From: an uncultured Lachnospiraceae bacterium
Lineage (GTDB): Bacteria; Bacillota; Clostridia; Lachnospirales; Lachnospiraceae
Assembly (NCBI GenBank): GCA_902781895.1
Contig: CACZLA010000007.1
Span: 33,704 to 97,703 of the forward strand
Length of the DNA stretch: 64,000 bases
Direction: 5' to 3'
Under the pieces are notes generated by a model, which had not been told where the DNA came from, made no database searches, and was given only the letters and a program-made list of their open reading frames with translations. The position numbers were made by a program, and so were the translations under genes. Positions 26,009-35,180 of the stretch are shown piece after piece. The number at the start of each line of letters is the position of its first letter. Within the stretch, counting starts at the first letter, position 1.

Positions 26009-27652
26009 TCAGCCCGGATCTGTCTGTTCAGGTGAAGGCGATGGCTGGTCTGCCGGTGTCTCCGGAGTTGGAGTCGGTTCAGGTGTCGGTGTCGGTGTAG
26101 GTGTAGGTGTCGGATTTTGATTTGGATCTTGGGACTGACCCGGATTATTTGGATCATTCTGACCTGACGGTGTTTCCCCTTCGGGGTTTTCACCATCCGC
26201 AGGCTTCTCCGTGTTATCATCAGCATCTGTTTCTTCCCCATCTCCTTCTGCAGGATCCGGATTTATTGATACCTTAGCCGGTGACGCCTGATACTTACTC
26301 TTATTTATAAGTACCTTATCAACCTCTACTCCGTCTTTATATATATGCTTCCAGAGCTCTCCCGTATATCCCGTAACAGCAGCTGCAGTTACTTCCTGCG
26401 TACCTGCGGGAATGGAATGATCCTCTGTCATTATAGGCTCATCCGGGGGATTTATAACTCCGGTCTGAATAGATTCAAACTCGATAGTTCTTCCCGGTTC
26501 TCTATACTCCTCGCCCCATACATTGAAGCTCAGATTGGCTCCGTCATACAGTGCCTCAATATATATAGGTGCACTGAGATTGTTCTTGATCCTGAGATCC
26601 AGGACTCCGCCGGCTATAGCCGCATCAGCTGAAATAGGCACATATGAAACCTTCATACTGTGACAGTTTCTCTGAAGTATCTCTATCTCGGCTCTGATAG
26701 CTGCATTATACAGAGTTGTAGCAACCTGGCAGACTCCACCGCCGGCTCCGTCAACTACTTCGGTTCCCACATAGGTATGAGCCATTTCATATCCGTTGCT
26801 GACCTCTATAGGAGCTATCGTATTATAAACCGACAGCTGTTCTCCCGGGAATAAAAGATGTCCGTCAACAAGAGATGCCGCTCTCTGAACATTATTCTTT
26901 CGCGCAGGACCACTGCTGGCATAGCTTGTTGTATAAGTTCCGAGAAGGTCCTTAACTCTTGCAATCTGCTGCATTTTCTCACTTCCGGAATTATCAGCAA
27001 GAACAACTCCCTTGGTGATAGCACCACCGGAGTATCCATCAGCATTTATTGCATCATCTATAGTTGCCTTTGTAGCTTCAACGTCTACACTTACGGACTC
27101 GCCTTCAACATTCACCTTTACGGTTCCGTCATCATGCTTCTCCAGACTGTATCCGCTGATGCTGTTCATTTCGTTTCCGATCTTACCCTCAATCACTTTA
27201 TCAAGAGTATCAGCGTCCACTTCCTTCTTTACATCGAAGTTTACAGGCGTATTCTTCAGCTGTTCAATATCCTTGAAACGCTTCAGGACAGTTCCGCTGT
27301 TACCGTATTCAAGGGCCTTCTTAACAACCTCTTCCGTATCGTCATACAGACCAAGCTCCGAAAGAGTTGTGCTTATATCTCCATAACGGCTGGTAAGTGT
27401 AACGGAGGCATCTCCTATGGAAGCCTCTCCACCAAGTGCCTCAAGGGCCTGATGATAACTCATGCCGCTTACGTCCTTGCCTTTTATGGAAATGTTATCT
27501 CTTATCAAAGCTTCAGCCTGATCGGCTGAAATGCTGTCAGTTCCTGTTGCTGTCTCAGCAAAAACACTGATCGACTGGGGTAAGATAGTCAGTGTCATTA
27601 CAAGAACTGCTGCGATTATCTTCTCCAGCTTTTTCCTCATAACTGATTTCAA
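26009..27652 (-). CDS. VanW-family secreted/wall protein
   Basis: The start is a TTG with GGAGG seven bases upstream. The 547-residue product has a signal peptide or anchor (about 1-35), a region resembling the peptidoglycan-binding domain often paired with VanW (about 50-220), and a VanW core with the hallmark GAGGGVCQVATTLYNAA followed by CHSMKVSYVP. The C-terminal 110 residues are disordered, rich in Pro, Thr, Asp and Glu (PTPTPTPTPEPTP), suited to span the wall. VanW proteins are common in Clostridia; despite the name, their link to vancomycin resistance is indirect. The exact activity is unknown. Confidence 0.9.
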   Translation of the reverse strand: MKSVMRKKLEKIIAAVLVMTLTILPQSISVFAETATGTDSISADQAEALIRDNISIKGKDVSGMSYHQALEALGGEASIGDASVTLTSRYGDISTTLSELGLYDDTEEVVKKALEYGNSGTVLKRFKDIEQLKNTPVNFDVKKEVDADTLDKVIEGKIGNEMNSISGYSLEKHDDGTVKVNVEGESVSVDVEATKATIDDAINADGYSGGAITKGVVLADNSGSEKMQQIARVKDLLGTYTTSYASSGPARKNNVQRAASLVDGHLLFPGEQLSVYNTIAPIEVSNGYEMAHTYVGTEVVDGAGGGVCQVATTLYNAAIRAEIEILQRNCHSMKVSYVPISADAAIAGGVLDLRIKNNLSAPIYIEALYDGANLSFNVWGEEYREPGRTIEFESIQTGVINPPDEPIMTEDHSIPAGTQEVTAAAVTGYTGELWKHIYKDGVEVDKVLINKSKYQASPAKVSINPDPAEGDGEETDADDNTEKPADGENPEGETPSGQNDPNNPGQSQDPNQNPTPTPTPTPTPEPTPTPETPADQPSPSPEQTDPG

Positions 27653-27691
27653 GATATTTCCTCCTATTAATTACACGCTTTCATATTTTCA

Positions 27692-27802
27692 TTAAAATGC
27701 ATATGAAAGCAGTCCGATTACCATTCCAAATACTATAAGAACACATATAACTGCAGCAATAACTCTTGCAGTCTTTTTCTTCTTCTTACTGAAATCAACC
27801 AT
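27692..27802 (-). CDS. 36-residue membrane miniprotein overlapping nth
   Basis: The reading frame starts at the ATG at 27802 and overlaps the last 8 bases of the nth gene (ATGGTTGA). It encodes MVDFSKKKKKTARVI followed by one hydrophobic helix ending LLSYAF. The shape (positively charged N-terminus, single helix) fits a small inner-membrane protein. The overlap, a GGTAATAG-type weak site and clean helix argue that it is translated by coupling. It lies 40 bp before the VanW gene. Its function is not known. Confidence 0.7.
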   Translation of the reverse strand: MVDFSKKKKKTARVIAAVICVLIVFGMVIGLLSYAF

Positions 27803-28445
27803 TTGCTATTACCTTCTTTCCTTTACAAACATCTGCCAGACAACACTCCTCGCAAGCAGGCCTTCTGGCTATACATATCCTTCTTCCATGTGCAATCGTT
27901 TGAAAATTATACAATATCCACTGGCTTTTGGGAAGTATTTTCATTAATTCATATTCAATCTTCGTGGGATCATCCTCTTTTGTAAGTCCCAGAAGCTTTG
28001 AAACACGCTTCACATGAGTGTCCACAACTATGGACTCTATGTTATATACATTTCCCCGGATGACATTTGCCGTCTTTCTTCCCACACCCGGCAGACTCGT
28101 CAGTTCGTCAATATCCGAGGGTACAACTCCATCATACTCCTCCAGCAAAACATTTGCACAGGCTATGATGTTTTTTGCCTTATTATGATAAAACCCTGTT
28201 GAGAATATATCCTTCTCAAACTCCTTTATATCAGCCTTTGCAATATCCTCCAGATCGGGATACTTTTTGTAGAGATCCCGTGTGACCAGATTTACTCTTT
28301 CGTCCGTGCACTGAGCTGACATGATAGTGGCAAAGAGAAGCTGCCAGGGCTTTTCATAGTCGTATTCAAGATAGCATCTGAGGTCTGTGCCGTACTCATC
28401 ATTCAGACGTTCACAAACCGCCTCGGCCCGTTGTTTTTTCGTCAT
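27795..28445 (-). CDS. nth: Endonuclease III, base-excision DNA glycosylase/AP lyase
   Basis: The 216-residue protein has the helix-hairpin-helix LPGVGRKTANVI with the catalytic Lys, the catalytic Asp in VVDTHVKRV, and the C-terminal [4Fe-4S] cysteine cluster (CIARRPACEECCLADVC; C-X6-C-X2-C-X5-C pattern). It removes oxidised pyrimidines and nicks at abasic sites. Length matches the family. GAGGGA precedes the ATG. Its end overlaps the miniprotein gene. Confidence 0.96.
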   Translation of the reverse strand: MTKKQRAEAVCERLNDEYGTDLRCYLEYDYEKPWQLLFATIMSAQCTDERVNLVTRDLYKKYPDLEDIAKADIKEFEKDIFSTGFYHNKAKNIIACANVLLEEYDGVVPSDIDELTSLPGVGRKTANVIRGNVYNIESIVVDTHVKRVSKLLGLTKEDDPTKIEYELMKILPKSQWILYNFQTIAHGRRICIARRPACEECCLADVCKGKKVIANG

Positions 28446-28695
28446 GCTTATCCCTCGCTTTTATATCAATTATTCCTCGCTTCTGAGATAACGCCCCTCT
28501 CGACATCGCTTCCGCTCTTTTCGGGCTAGCCCCTAGCGGCCGCTTCGCTTGCTAAGCTCTCACTTCGCATAAGCTCGTGAATCGCTAAGCACCGAGACCC
28601 AAAACGGTCTCGAGTCGCGTTTCTCTGACAGCTCGGAATACCGAACTTTCTCTAATCGCTCGTGATCAATCATTTCCTCAAATAGGGAAATATAG
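28446..28695. repeat. G/C-richer intergenic stretch packed with short palindromes
   Basis: The 250 bp between nth and the DUF815 gene hold no convincing gene. They are visibly richer in G/C than the flanks and carry many short inverted repeats: GCTAG-CCC-CTAGC, AGCGGCCGCT, CGAGACC with GGTCTCG around CAAAAC, and CGG-AATA-CCG, plus repeated GCTAAGC and TAAGCTC words. The style matches the hairpin run near 63.7 kb. It may be a repetitive element or mobile remnant; no transposase is present. Confidence 0.55.
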
Positions 28696-30042
28696 TTAAA
28701 TATCCAGACTATCGATTAATTGCTGGGCCGCACGTCCTGACATGCCTCCATGGCTTACACTCCATTTGTTTGCCTCGGCTAGGAGCTCTTCCTCGGTTAG
28801 TCCGAGTCCTGCCTGTCTTTCGGCAAGCCCCTTAACTATCTTTTCGTACTCCTTCTTATCAGGTCTCATGTAAGGAATAGTCACTCCGAAACGACTCACA
28901 AGCGACAGCTTTTCCTGAAGTGTATCTGAACGGTGCTTGTCCAGTTCCACATCGTTGGTATCGTTCCAGGTCTCCTTTATCAGATTACGTCTGTTTGAAG
29001 TAGCATAGATAAGGACGTTATCAGGTCTGGTCTCCAGACCTCCTTCTATCACAGCCTTCAGATACTTATACTCTGTTTCGTTTTCTTCAAATGACAGATC
29101 GTCCATATATATGATAAATCTGTAATTTCTGTTTTTTATACTTGAAATGACAGGAGCGAGATACCTCATCTGATGTTTATAAAGCTCTATCATTCTCAGT
29201 CCGTCATCGTAGTACTCATTTATAAGTGCTTTGATGCTTGTGGACTTTCCTGTTCCCGCATCTCCGAAAAGAAGCACATTGTTGGCCGCTTTTCCGGCCA
29301 GAAATGCTTCTGTATTTTCGCGAAGTCTTTTCTTCTGTATATCGTAGCCTATAAGATCATCCAGCATTACCTTATCGGTATTCTTTATGGGACTGCAGCT
29401 TATGCCTCTTCCGAGAAGGAAATCATTTCCGGCTTTTGCAGGAACCTTCTTATCCAGATCCGGAAGTGCCTCTGATACTCTGAAGGCTTTATTCAGCCCA
29501 AGCATGCCAACTCCGTATGCTTTGTAAAAATCCGTAACAAGTCTGAGAGTATTCTCCGGTGAAATATCCTCTGCTATAGCATCGCTGAGAGCCCTGACCT
29601 TATCGGAAACATTTTTATTATAAACCTGATGACGTTTATGGATAGACTTGTAGTTTGTTATTACCGAGAAGCAGTCAAGCCCCAGGGTTCTCTCCAGCTT
29701 CTGAAAATCGTAGCTGAACAGATTGTTGAATATCTCCATATCCTTCAGAGCAAATCCATTAACGCTTCCCTCATTCATACCTGCTCTTTCTGCAGTAAGA
29801 GAAAATGGATTCTCATTCGTCACCAGAACATATGCAATATAATCATGCCACAGATTCTTATCAAACCCGTAATCTGTAGCTATTTCAAGAAGTCTGTGAA
29901 TCTGGGCATATATCCTGTCCGACAAATCTGCTTTATCATATTCCCCGCTATCGAAGTCACGGATTATCTCGCTGAGCTTTATGATAATGCTGTCCTCACC
30001 CAGATTCCTGAACATCATTAGTTTTGGTATTTCTCTATACAT
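28696..30042 (-). CDS. DUF815-family AAA+ ATPase
   Basis: The 448-residue protein has an N-terminal helical part (about 1-200) and a C-terminal AAA+ module: Walker A LFGDAGTGKSTS, Walker B FIIYMDDLSF, a sensor-1 type YATSNRRNL, and an Arg-containing C-terminal lid ending SGRAAQQLI. DUF815 proteins are widespread in Firmicutes and poorly understood. It is 18 bp after the MurJ gene, so they are probably co-transcribed. Confidence 0.9.
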   Translation of the reverse strand: MYREIPKLMMFRNLGEDSIIIKLSEIIRDFDSGEYDKADLSDRIYAQIHRLLEIATDYGFDKNLWHDYIAYVLVTNENPFSLTAERAGMNEGSVNGFALKDMEIFNNLFSYDFQKLERTLGLDCFSVITNYKSIHKRHQVYNKNVSDKVRALSDAIAEDISPENTLRLVTDFYKAYGVGMLGLNKAFRVSEALPDLDKKVPAKAGNDFLLGRGISCSPIKNTDKVMLDDLIGYDIQKKRLRENTEAFLAGKAANNVLLFGDAGTGKSTSIKALINEYYDDGLRMIELYKHQMRYLAPVISSIKNRNYRFIIYMDDLSFEENETEYKYLKAVIEGGLETRPDNVLIYATSNRRNLIKETWNDTNDVELDKHRSDTLQEKLSLVSRFGVTIPYMRPDKKEYEKIVKGLAERQAGLGLTEEELLAEANKWSVSHGGMSGRAAQQLIDSLDI

Positions 30043-30060
30043 ACATCTTCACCTTTATAC

Positions 30061-31647
30061 TTAGGAACTATGAGTAAACTTTCTCTTGAACACTCTTATG
30101 ATAGATGTCAGCTCTTCCATCTTCAGAGCCATAGCCATTCCAAAATATGTCAGACCACCTACACCGACCAGTGACATAACCTCTATCAGCTGCATCTTCT
30201 TTGATTCCACGGAAAGATTGTGCTCAAAAATGATGATACTGGCTGTGATAACAATAAACATTACGGCACAGCAGGTGGCACATTTAAGCATGGACTCTTT
30301 TATTTCCAAATGTCTTATACTTCCGATTCTCTTTTTCAGGAAATGTCTCTGGGTTACCGCACTGACAATACCTGCGACTCCATATGCAGTGGCTATACCA
30401 TTTGCACCCCAGAACTTTACAAATATGGCCGTCAGCAGCATGTTCAAAAACAGGATAAATATGTTAATGGTAACCGGAGTCCTGGTTTCCTTGATTGCAT
30501 AAAATCCCTGAAGCAGTACCTGTCTTATAGAGTAGCCGATCATTCCGCAGCAATAAAGTGCAAGGAGTGTGGCAAGTGTGGGGACATTTTCCTTAGAGAA
30601 ATTTCCCTGGAGATATATGGCTCTGATAAGGGGTGTCCTGATAGCTATCAGTCCCACTGCACAAGGAAGTATGACAAATGTTACATTTCTTATTCCAAGT
30701 GAAAGATCCTGTTTGTAGCTTTCCGTATCCTTATTTGCGTAATGCTCTACCATTGTCGGGAATATGGACATGGCTATGGCATAGGCAAATATATTTATAG
30801 GAAGCTGCATAATTCTCTGGGCCTGAATGATATTCGAAAGGATTCCTTCACCCTGTGATGATGCAAATCTTCTGTTTACGATCAAATTTAACTGGGTAAC
30901 TGCTATTCCCACAAGAACAGGTCCCAAAAGCCTGAAAAACTGCTTTACGCCCTCATGATCCAGATCGATCACTCTTTTATATTTAAAGCCATGCTTTTGT
31001 ATCGGGATTATCTGAACGATCAGATTTACGATAGAACCGGCAACCACACCGATGGAGAATCCGGCTATTCCTGTACCGAGAGTAAGGAGCAGAACGCCTA
31101 CTCCGATAATGGTAAGGTTATAAAGGACTGAACCTATGGACGGAGGTGCAAAATCCTTATAAGACTGAAGAATACCCATACAGATACCTGTAAGGCACAT
31201 AAAGAAGCACTGGAAGAACATGATCCTGGTAAGCGTCACCGTAAGTGAGATAGCTTCAGGAGTCCAGTTTTCGAAATCCACAACCAGCGGAAGAAGCTTA
31301 GGAGTAAAAATCTCGCCCACAACACAAACAAGCGCAACGACAATAGCAACGATATTCAGTATAGTGCTGGCCATTCTGTATCCGTCCTCATATTTCTTCT
31401 GAGCCAGATAACTACTGAATACCGGGATAAATGCGGCAGATATTCCGCCACCTACGAGAATGGTATATATAAGATCGGGAATAGTAAACGCAGCATTATA
31501 AGCATCCGTAGTCGAGCTCATGTCGAATACGGATGACATTATAATATCTCTAACATATCCAAGGATACTTGACAGGAAATTCGCTATTACAAGAATTCCC
31601 GCCGCCTTCATAACGCCCGACTGGGCGCTTCTTACATTTTCGCTCAT
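30061..31647 (-). CDS. murJ: MurJ/MviN lipid II flippase
   Basis: This 528-residue protein has about 13-14 hydrophobic helices and the MOP-superfamily layout of MurJ. It includes the N-terminal SVFDMSSTTDAYNAAFTIPDLIY stretch with the conserved Asp/Ala-Tyr and the PTMVEHYA segment. MurJ turns lipid II over the cytoplasmic membrane for peptidoglycan synthesis. AAAGG lies 8 bases before the ATG. A dispersed repeat lies just upstream. Confidence 0.93.
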   Translation of the reverse strand: MSENVRSAQSGVMKAAGILVIANFLSSILGYVRDIIMSSVFDMSSTTDAYNAAFTIPDLIYTILVGGGISAAFIPVFSSYLAQKKYEDGYRMASTILNIVAIVVALVCVVGEIFTPKLLPLVVDFENWTPEAISLTVTLTRIMFFQCFFMCLTGICMGILQSYKDFAPPSIGSVLYNLTIIGVGVLLLTLGTGIAGFSIGVVAGSIVNLIVQIIPIQKHGFKYKRVIDLDHEGVKQFFRLLGPVLVGIAVTQLNLIVNRRFASSQGEGILSNIIQAQRIMQLPINIFAYAIAMSIFPTMVEHYANKDTESYKQDLSLGIRNVTFVILPCAVGLIAIRTPLIRAIYLQGNFSKENVPTLATLLALYCCGMIGYSIRQVLLQGFYAIKETRTPVTINIFILFLNMLLTAIFVKFWGANGIATAYGVAGIVSAVTQRHFLKKRIGSIRHLEIKESMLKCATCCAVMFIVITASIIIFEHNLSVESKKMQLIEVMSLVGVGGLTYFGMAMALKMEELTSIIRVFKRKFTHSS

Positions 31648-31684
31648 ATATAAGACCTTTGAAACGATTCATTTATTATAACAA

Positions 31685-31743
31685 TGTCATCCTGAACATA
31701 GCGAAGATTTTTAATAAGATTCTTCGTTTCACTCAGAATGACA
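31685..31743. repeat. Dispersed intergenic repeat (TCATTCTGAG family), inverted pair
   Basis: TGTCATCCTGAACATAGCGA is followed by an inverted copy, GAAGATTCTTCG...CTCAGAATGACA. The two arms can form one long hairpin. Related words occur near 43.77, 45.73 and 63.81 kb in this window, always between genes. Confidence 0.75.
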
Positions 31744-31782
31744 TTTTTTTTGATATAACAGAAATCGTCCACTTGATATAGC

Positions 31783-33168
31783 CTACTGTTTTGACTGAAT
31801 ATATTCATCCATAGCAGCAGCAGCCTTCTTTCCGGCTCCCATTGCAAGTATAACAGTAGCTGCACCTGTTACGGCATCACCGCCCGCAAAAACTCCTTCT
31901 CGGGTAGTTGCACCATTTTCATCTGCTACAAGACAGCCTCTGTTGTTGGCATCCAGACCATCTGTAGTACTCTTGATAAGAGGATTCGGAGATGTTCCGA
32001 TAGACACAATAAAGCAGTCTGCCTCTATCTCATTTATCTTTCCTTCAACAGGAACAGGACTTCTTCTTCCTGACTCATCAGGCTCTGAAAGCTCCATTTC
32101 CTGGCAACGAACAGCCTTAACTCTTCCTTCCTCACCGACGATCTCGATAGGATTATTCAGAAGCTTGAAGATGATTCCTTCTTCTATAGCATGCTCAACC
32201 TCTTCCTTACGTGCAGGAAGCTCTTCCATAGAACGTCTGTAAACTATAGTAACATCCGCTCCGAGACGCTTTGCTGAACGCGCTGCATCCATAGCAACAT
32301 TTCCGCCACCTACGATAACAGCCTTCTTAGGTCTTTCGATAGGAGTCTTGGAACCTTCTTTAAATGCTTTCATAAGATTTATACGTGTCAGGAACTCGTT
32401 TGCGGAGTAAACTCCGTTCAGGTTTTCACCCGGGATATTCATGAAACGTGGAAGTCCCGCACCTGATCCGATAAATACTGACTCATATCCGAACTCATCA
32501 AAAAGCTCATCAACTGTTATTGATTTTCCGATAACAACATTTGTCTCTATCTTAACTCCGAGAGCTTTAAGTCCGTCTACTTCCTTCTGAACTATAGCCT
32601 TTGGAAGACGGAACTCGGGAATACCATACGCAAGTACTCCGCCCGGTGTATGAAGTGCCTCATAAATAGTTACGTCATAGCCCTTCTTAGCCAGGTCTGA
32701 TGCACAGGCAAGACCGGAAGGTCCGCATCCTATAACGGCACACTTATGTCCATTTGGCTGTGGCTTCTCAGGTGCAGCTGTAACATTCTTGTTATGCCAG
32801 TCTGCGACGAATCTCTCGAGACGTCCGATACCGACTGCCTCACCCTTGATACCTCTTACGCACTTGGACTCACACTGTCTTTCCTGAGGACATACACGTC
32901 CGCAGACTGCAGGAAGTGAACTTGAACGGTTGATAACCTGATAAGCTCCTTCGAAGTCCTTCTCTACTATCTTCTGTATAAACTCAGGGATTGAAATCTG
33001 AACAGGGCATCCATCCATACATGGGTGGTTCTTACAGTTAAGACAACGCTCAGCCTCATCGATAGCCTGCTCTTCTGTATATCCCAGAGCAACCTCTTCA
33101 AAATTCTTATTTCTTACATTTGGATCCTGTGAAGGCATAGGATTTTTATCCATTCTCATATTCGGCAT
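31783..33168 (-). CDS. nfnB: NfnB/GltD-like FAD, 4Fe-4S pyridine-nucleotide oxidoreductase
   Basis: I place the start at the ATG at 33168 (MPNMRMDK), where AGGAGG overlaps the upstream stop; longer frames run into the neighbouring gene. The 461-residue product has an N-terminal iron-sulfur region (ERCLNCKNHPCMDGCPV and CGRVCPQERQCESKC), then FAD-binding (VIGCGPSGLACASDLAKKG) and NAD(P)-binding (VGGGNVAMDAARSAKR) folds. Paired with the gene 5 bp upstream it forms the NfnAB type complex, an electron-bifurcating NADH-dependent reduced ferredoxin:NADP oxidoreductase in Clostridia. Because the family also includes GltD subunits, the assignment rests on the pairing and on absence of a gltB gene nearby. 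Confidence 0.9.
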   Translation of the reverse strand: MPNMRMDKNPMPSQDPNVRNKNFEEVALGYTEEQAIDEAERCLNCKNHPCMDGCPVQISIPEFIQKIVEKDFEGAYQVINRSSSLPAVCGRVCPQERQCESKCVRGIKGEAVGIGRLERFVADWHNKNVTAAPEKPQPNGHKCAVIGCGPSGLACASDLAKKGYDVTIYEALHTPGGVLAYGIPEFRLPKAIVQKEVDGLKALGVKIETNVVIGKSITVDELFDEFGYESVFIGSGAGLPRFMNIPGENLNGVYSANEFLTRINLMKAFKEGSKTPIERPKKAVIVGGGNVAMDAARSAKRLGADVTIVYRRSMEELPARKEEVEHAIEEGIIFKLLNNPIEIVGEEGRVKAVRCQEMELSEPDESGRRSPVPVEGKINEIEADCFIVSIGTSPNPLIKSTTDGLDANNRGCLVADENGATTREGVFAGGDAVTGAATVILAMGAGKKAAAAMDEYIQSKQ

Positions 33169-33172
33169 CGAT

Positions 33173-34012
33173 CTACACCTCCTTACCAAGCATATTGCAG
33201 GCTTCTTCTCTGGCTTTAAGCTCAAATGGCTTATATACGCCGCCTCTGGCCATAGCTTCGTCGAAGTCAACTTCAAATCCATCAAAGTCCGGTCCGTCTA
33301 CACAGGCGAACTTTGTCTTTCCGCCAACAGTAAGTCTGCAGCATCCGCACATTCCCGTACCATCAACCATGATAGGATTCATGCTGACTACAGTCTTTAC
33401 ATTATATTTCTTCGTTGTCATTACAACGAACTTCATCATGATCAGCGGTCCGATGGCAATAACCTCATCGAACTCCTCACCGTTTTTGATGAGTTCTTCA
33501 AGCGGTGCAGTTACAACACCCTTTTCTCCTGCTGAGCCATCATCTGTCATAAGTATATAATTACTTGATGCTGCTCTGAACTCATCCTCAAGGATGATAA
33601 GATCCTTGTTTCTGAAACCTACTATCGAAGTAACCTCACATCCTATATCGTGAAGCTTCTTTGCAACAGGATATGCGATAGCACAGCCGACACCACCGCC
33701 GACAACAGCCACCTTTTTAAGACCCTCAACCTCAGTTGCATTTCCCAGAGGTCCGACAAAATCATGTATTGAATCACCTTCATTCAGTGAATTAAGTATC
33801 TCTGTACCTGCTCCGACAATCTGGAAAATAATTGTTACTGTTCCTTTTTCCCTATCGTAACCCGCGATAGTCAGTGGAATTCTTTCTCCATCCTCTGTAG
33901 CTCTGAAGATGATGAACTGTCCCGGCTCAGCCTTACGGGCTACCAGGGGAGCTTCAACCTCCATAAGAGTAACTGTTGGATTGAGAGATTCTTTTTTTAC
34001 TATCTTATACAT
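33173..34012 (-). CDS. nfnA: NfnA-like FAD/[2Fe-2S] NAD(P)H oxidoreductase subunit
   Basis: The start is taken at the second of two adjacent ATGs (MYKIVKK), seven bases after AAGGAG; the first at 34015 is also possible. The 279-residue protein has an FAD domain (EPGQFIIFR, IPLTIAGYD), an NAD(P) fold (VAVVGGGVGCAIAYPVAKKL) and a C-terminal [2Fe-2S] cysteine cluster (GMCGCCRLTV and FACVDGPDF). It belongs to the sulfide dehydrogenase/dihydroorotate dehydrogenase electron-transfer group. With the downstream NfnB-like subunit it should balance NADH, NADPH and ferredoxin pools. Confidence 0.9.
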   Translation of the reverse strand: MYKIVKKESLNPTVTLMEVEAPLVARKAEPGQFIIFRATEDGERIPLTIAGYDREKGTVTIIFQIVGAGTEILNSLNEGDSIHDFVGPLGNATEVEGLKKVAVVGGGVGCAIAYPVAKKLHDIGCEVTSIVGFRNKDLIILEDEFRAASSNYILMTDDGSAGEKGVVTAPLEELIKNGEEFDEVIAIGPLIMMKFVVMTTKKYNVKTVVSMNPIMVDGTGMCGCCRLTVGGKTKFACVDGPDFDGFEVDFDEAMARGGVYKPFELKAREEACNMLGKEV

Positions 34013-34087
34013 CATATCTCTCCTTTTTAACCTCATCTGTCAGCTGCACTGCAGCCGGCATCTTTCCCCTTATAAGGGAAGACTGTG

Positions 34088-34173
34088 CGGAGTCGGAGGG
34101 ATTCGAACCCTCGTGCCCCGGAGGGCAAACGCATTTCGAGTGCGCCCCGTTATGACCACTTCGATACGACTCC
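34088..34173 (-). tRNA. tRNA-Ser(CGA)
   Basis: The minus strand folds as a class II tRNA: 7-bp acceptor stem GGAGTCG/CGACTCC with discriminator G, anticodon loop CTCGAAA (anticodon CGA, reads UCG), a long variable arm (GCCCTCCGGGGC region) and T-loop GGTTCGAATCC. The 3' CCA is not encoded. Confidence 0.95.
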
Positions 34174-34191
34174 GAATAAAATAACTAAATA

Positions 34192-34221
34192 ATTATAATA
34201 TACTTGTATTATTTATGTCAA
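34192..34221 (-). promoter_or_regulatory. Promoter of tRNA-Ser
   Basis: On the minus strand a perfect -35 (TTGACA, 34216-34221) and a perfect -10 (TATAAT, 34192-34197) stand 18 bases apart, about 18 bases upstream of the tRNA 5' end. Confidence 0.85.
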
Positions 34222-34275
34222 AAAAAACATTTTACCTTACCGGCTAAATATATACGCTATAAACAGTGCTTCTTA

Positions 34276-35079
34276 TCAGAACAGCTCTACTGCTTCTGAC
34301 AGATGTAATGTTGACCAGAATATAAGGACTCCCAGTATAATGCTGAATCCTACGATCACCCAGCCGAAACCGATGGCCTTTCTTGTCTCCACCACACTTG
34401 CCTTACACTCGTGAAAGATGCTGAGGCTACGCATTCTGTCCAGTATTTCCAGCTGTTTTTTATCAGGTTCTTTAACATTTTTCCATGCCTCAGTAGTACT
34501 CTTCTTATCCCAGCCCTCTATTATCATATCTTCATAAAACTTGTCATACTGTTCTATAGTATTTTTCAGAAATACCTTCTCATCATAAAAGGATATAATA
34601 TCATGCTTCCTTCTGTACTTTTCCAGTTCAGGTCCGCTGTTAAGTATAACAAGCTGTCTTTTATAATTAAGCATATGCTTTACAAATCCGGGCATAAGCA
34701 GAAAGTCACAGACAAATACCAGAGGTGCCTGAAAAAGAACAAGGACTGTATAAAGCACGGCAACAAGATCTATCCTCAGACCGAGCCAGATAACACCTCT
34801 AAGAATAATGTAATAAAAGACAGGAATCAGGGCTACGAAAAAAATCTGCCTTATGGAGCTGCGATAATCATCCTTCAACTTATTCTGCCTGACAAGAAGA
34901 GTTCTCAGCTGATCCTTATATTGTGAATAATTAAAATCGATCTGATATTTGAGTGCGTTGAAGGAGTCCATAAAGCCTCCGTCTCCCTCACCTGTTTTGT
35001 AATTCCATACTTTGTACTCAGACTCATTTACATATTCTGTTGGCTGTGCAAGTACTTCTGTTTCCGAAAGTTTATACAT
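34276..35079 (-). CDS. Hypothetical membrane protein, 267 aa
   Basis: I do not recognise a family. The protein has a polar N-terminal region (1-75), two adjacent membrane helices (about 81-98 and 103-127), a charged middle region (about 135-235) rich in Lys, Glu and Tyr, and a third helix near 240-258. No enzyme motif is seen. It stands alone between tRNA-Ser and a terminator, with a weak ribosome site (GTGGG). Confidence 0.75.
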   Translation of the reverse strand: MYKLSETEVLAQPTEYVNESEYKVWNYKTGEGDGGFMDSFNALKYQIDFNYSQYKDQLRTLLVRQNKLKDDYRSSIRQIFFVALIPVFYYIILRGVIWLGLRIDLVAVLYTVLVLFQAPLVFVCDFLLMPGFVKHMLNYKRQLVILNSGPELEKYRRKHDIISFYDEKVFLKNTIEQYDKFYEDMIIEGWDKKSTTEAWKNVKEPDKKQLEILDRMRSLSIFHECKASVVETRKAIGFGWVIVGFSIILGVLIFWSTLHLSEAVELF

Positions 35080-35120
35080 ATACGTTTACCCACATTTTAT
35101 ATACTGTTTATTTCTAAAAT

Positions 35121-35150
35121 AAGAGATGACAGTCTAAACCGCCATCTCTT
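35121..35150 (-). terminator. Terminator after the L,D-transpeptidase gene
   Basis: An 8-bp stem (AAGAGATG/CATCTCTT) with further partial pairing in the loop is followed on the minus strand by ATTTTAG. It lies 30 bp past the stop of the upstream gene. Confidence 0.65.
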
Positions 35151-35180
35151 AAAATTTCCTGAAATATTACATAAAACACT

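Noticed and set aside
33169-33285. 39-residue N-terminal extension of the NfnB-like protein
   Set aside because: It would overlap the end of the NfnA gene, and AGGAGG stands right before ATG 33168.
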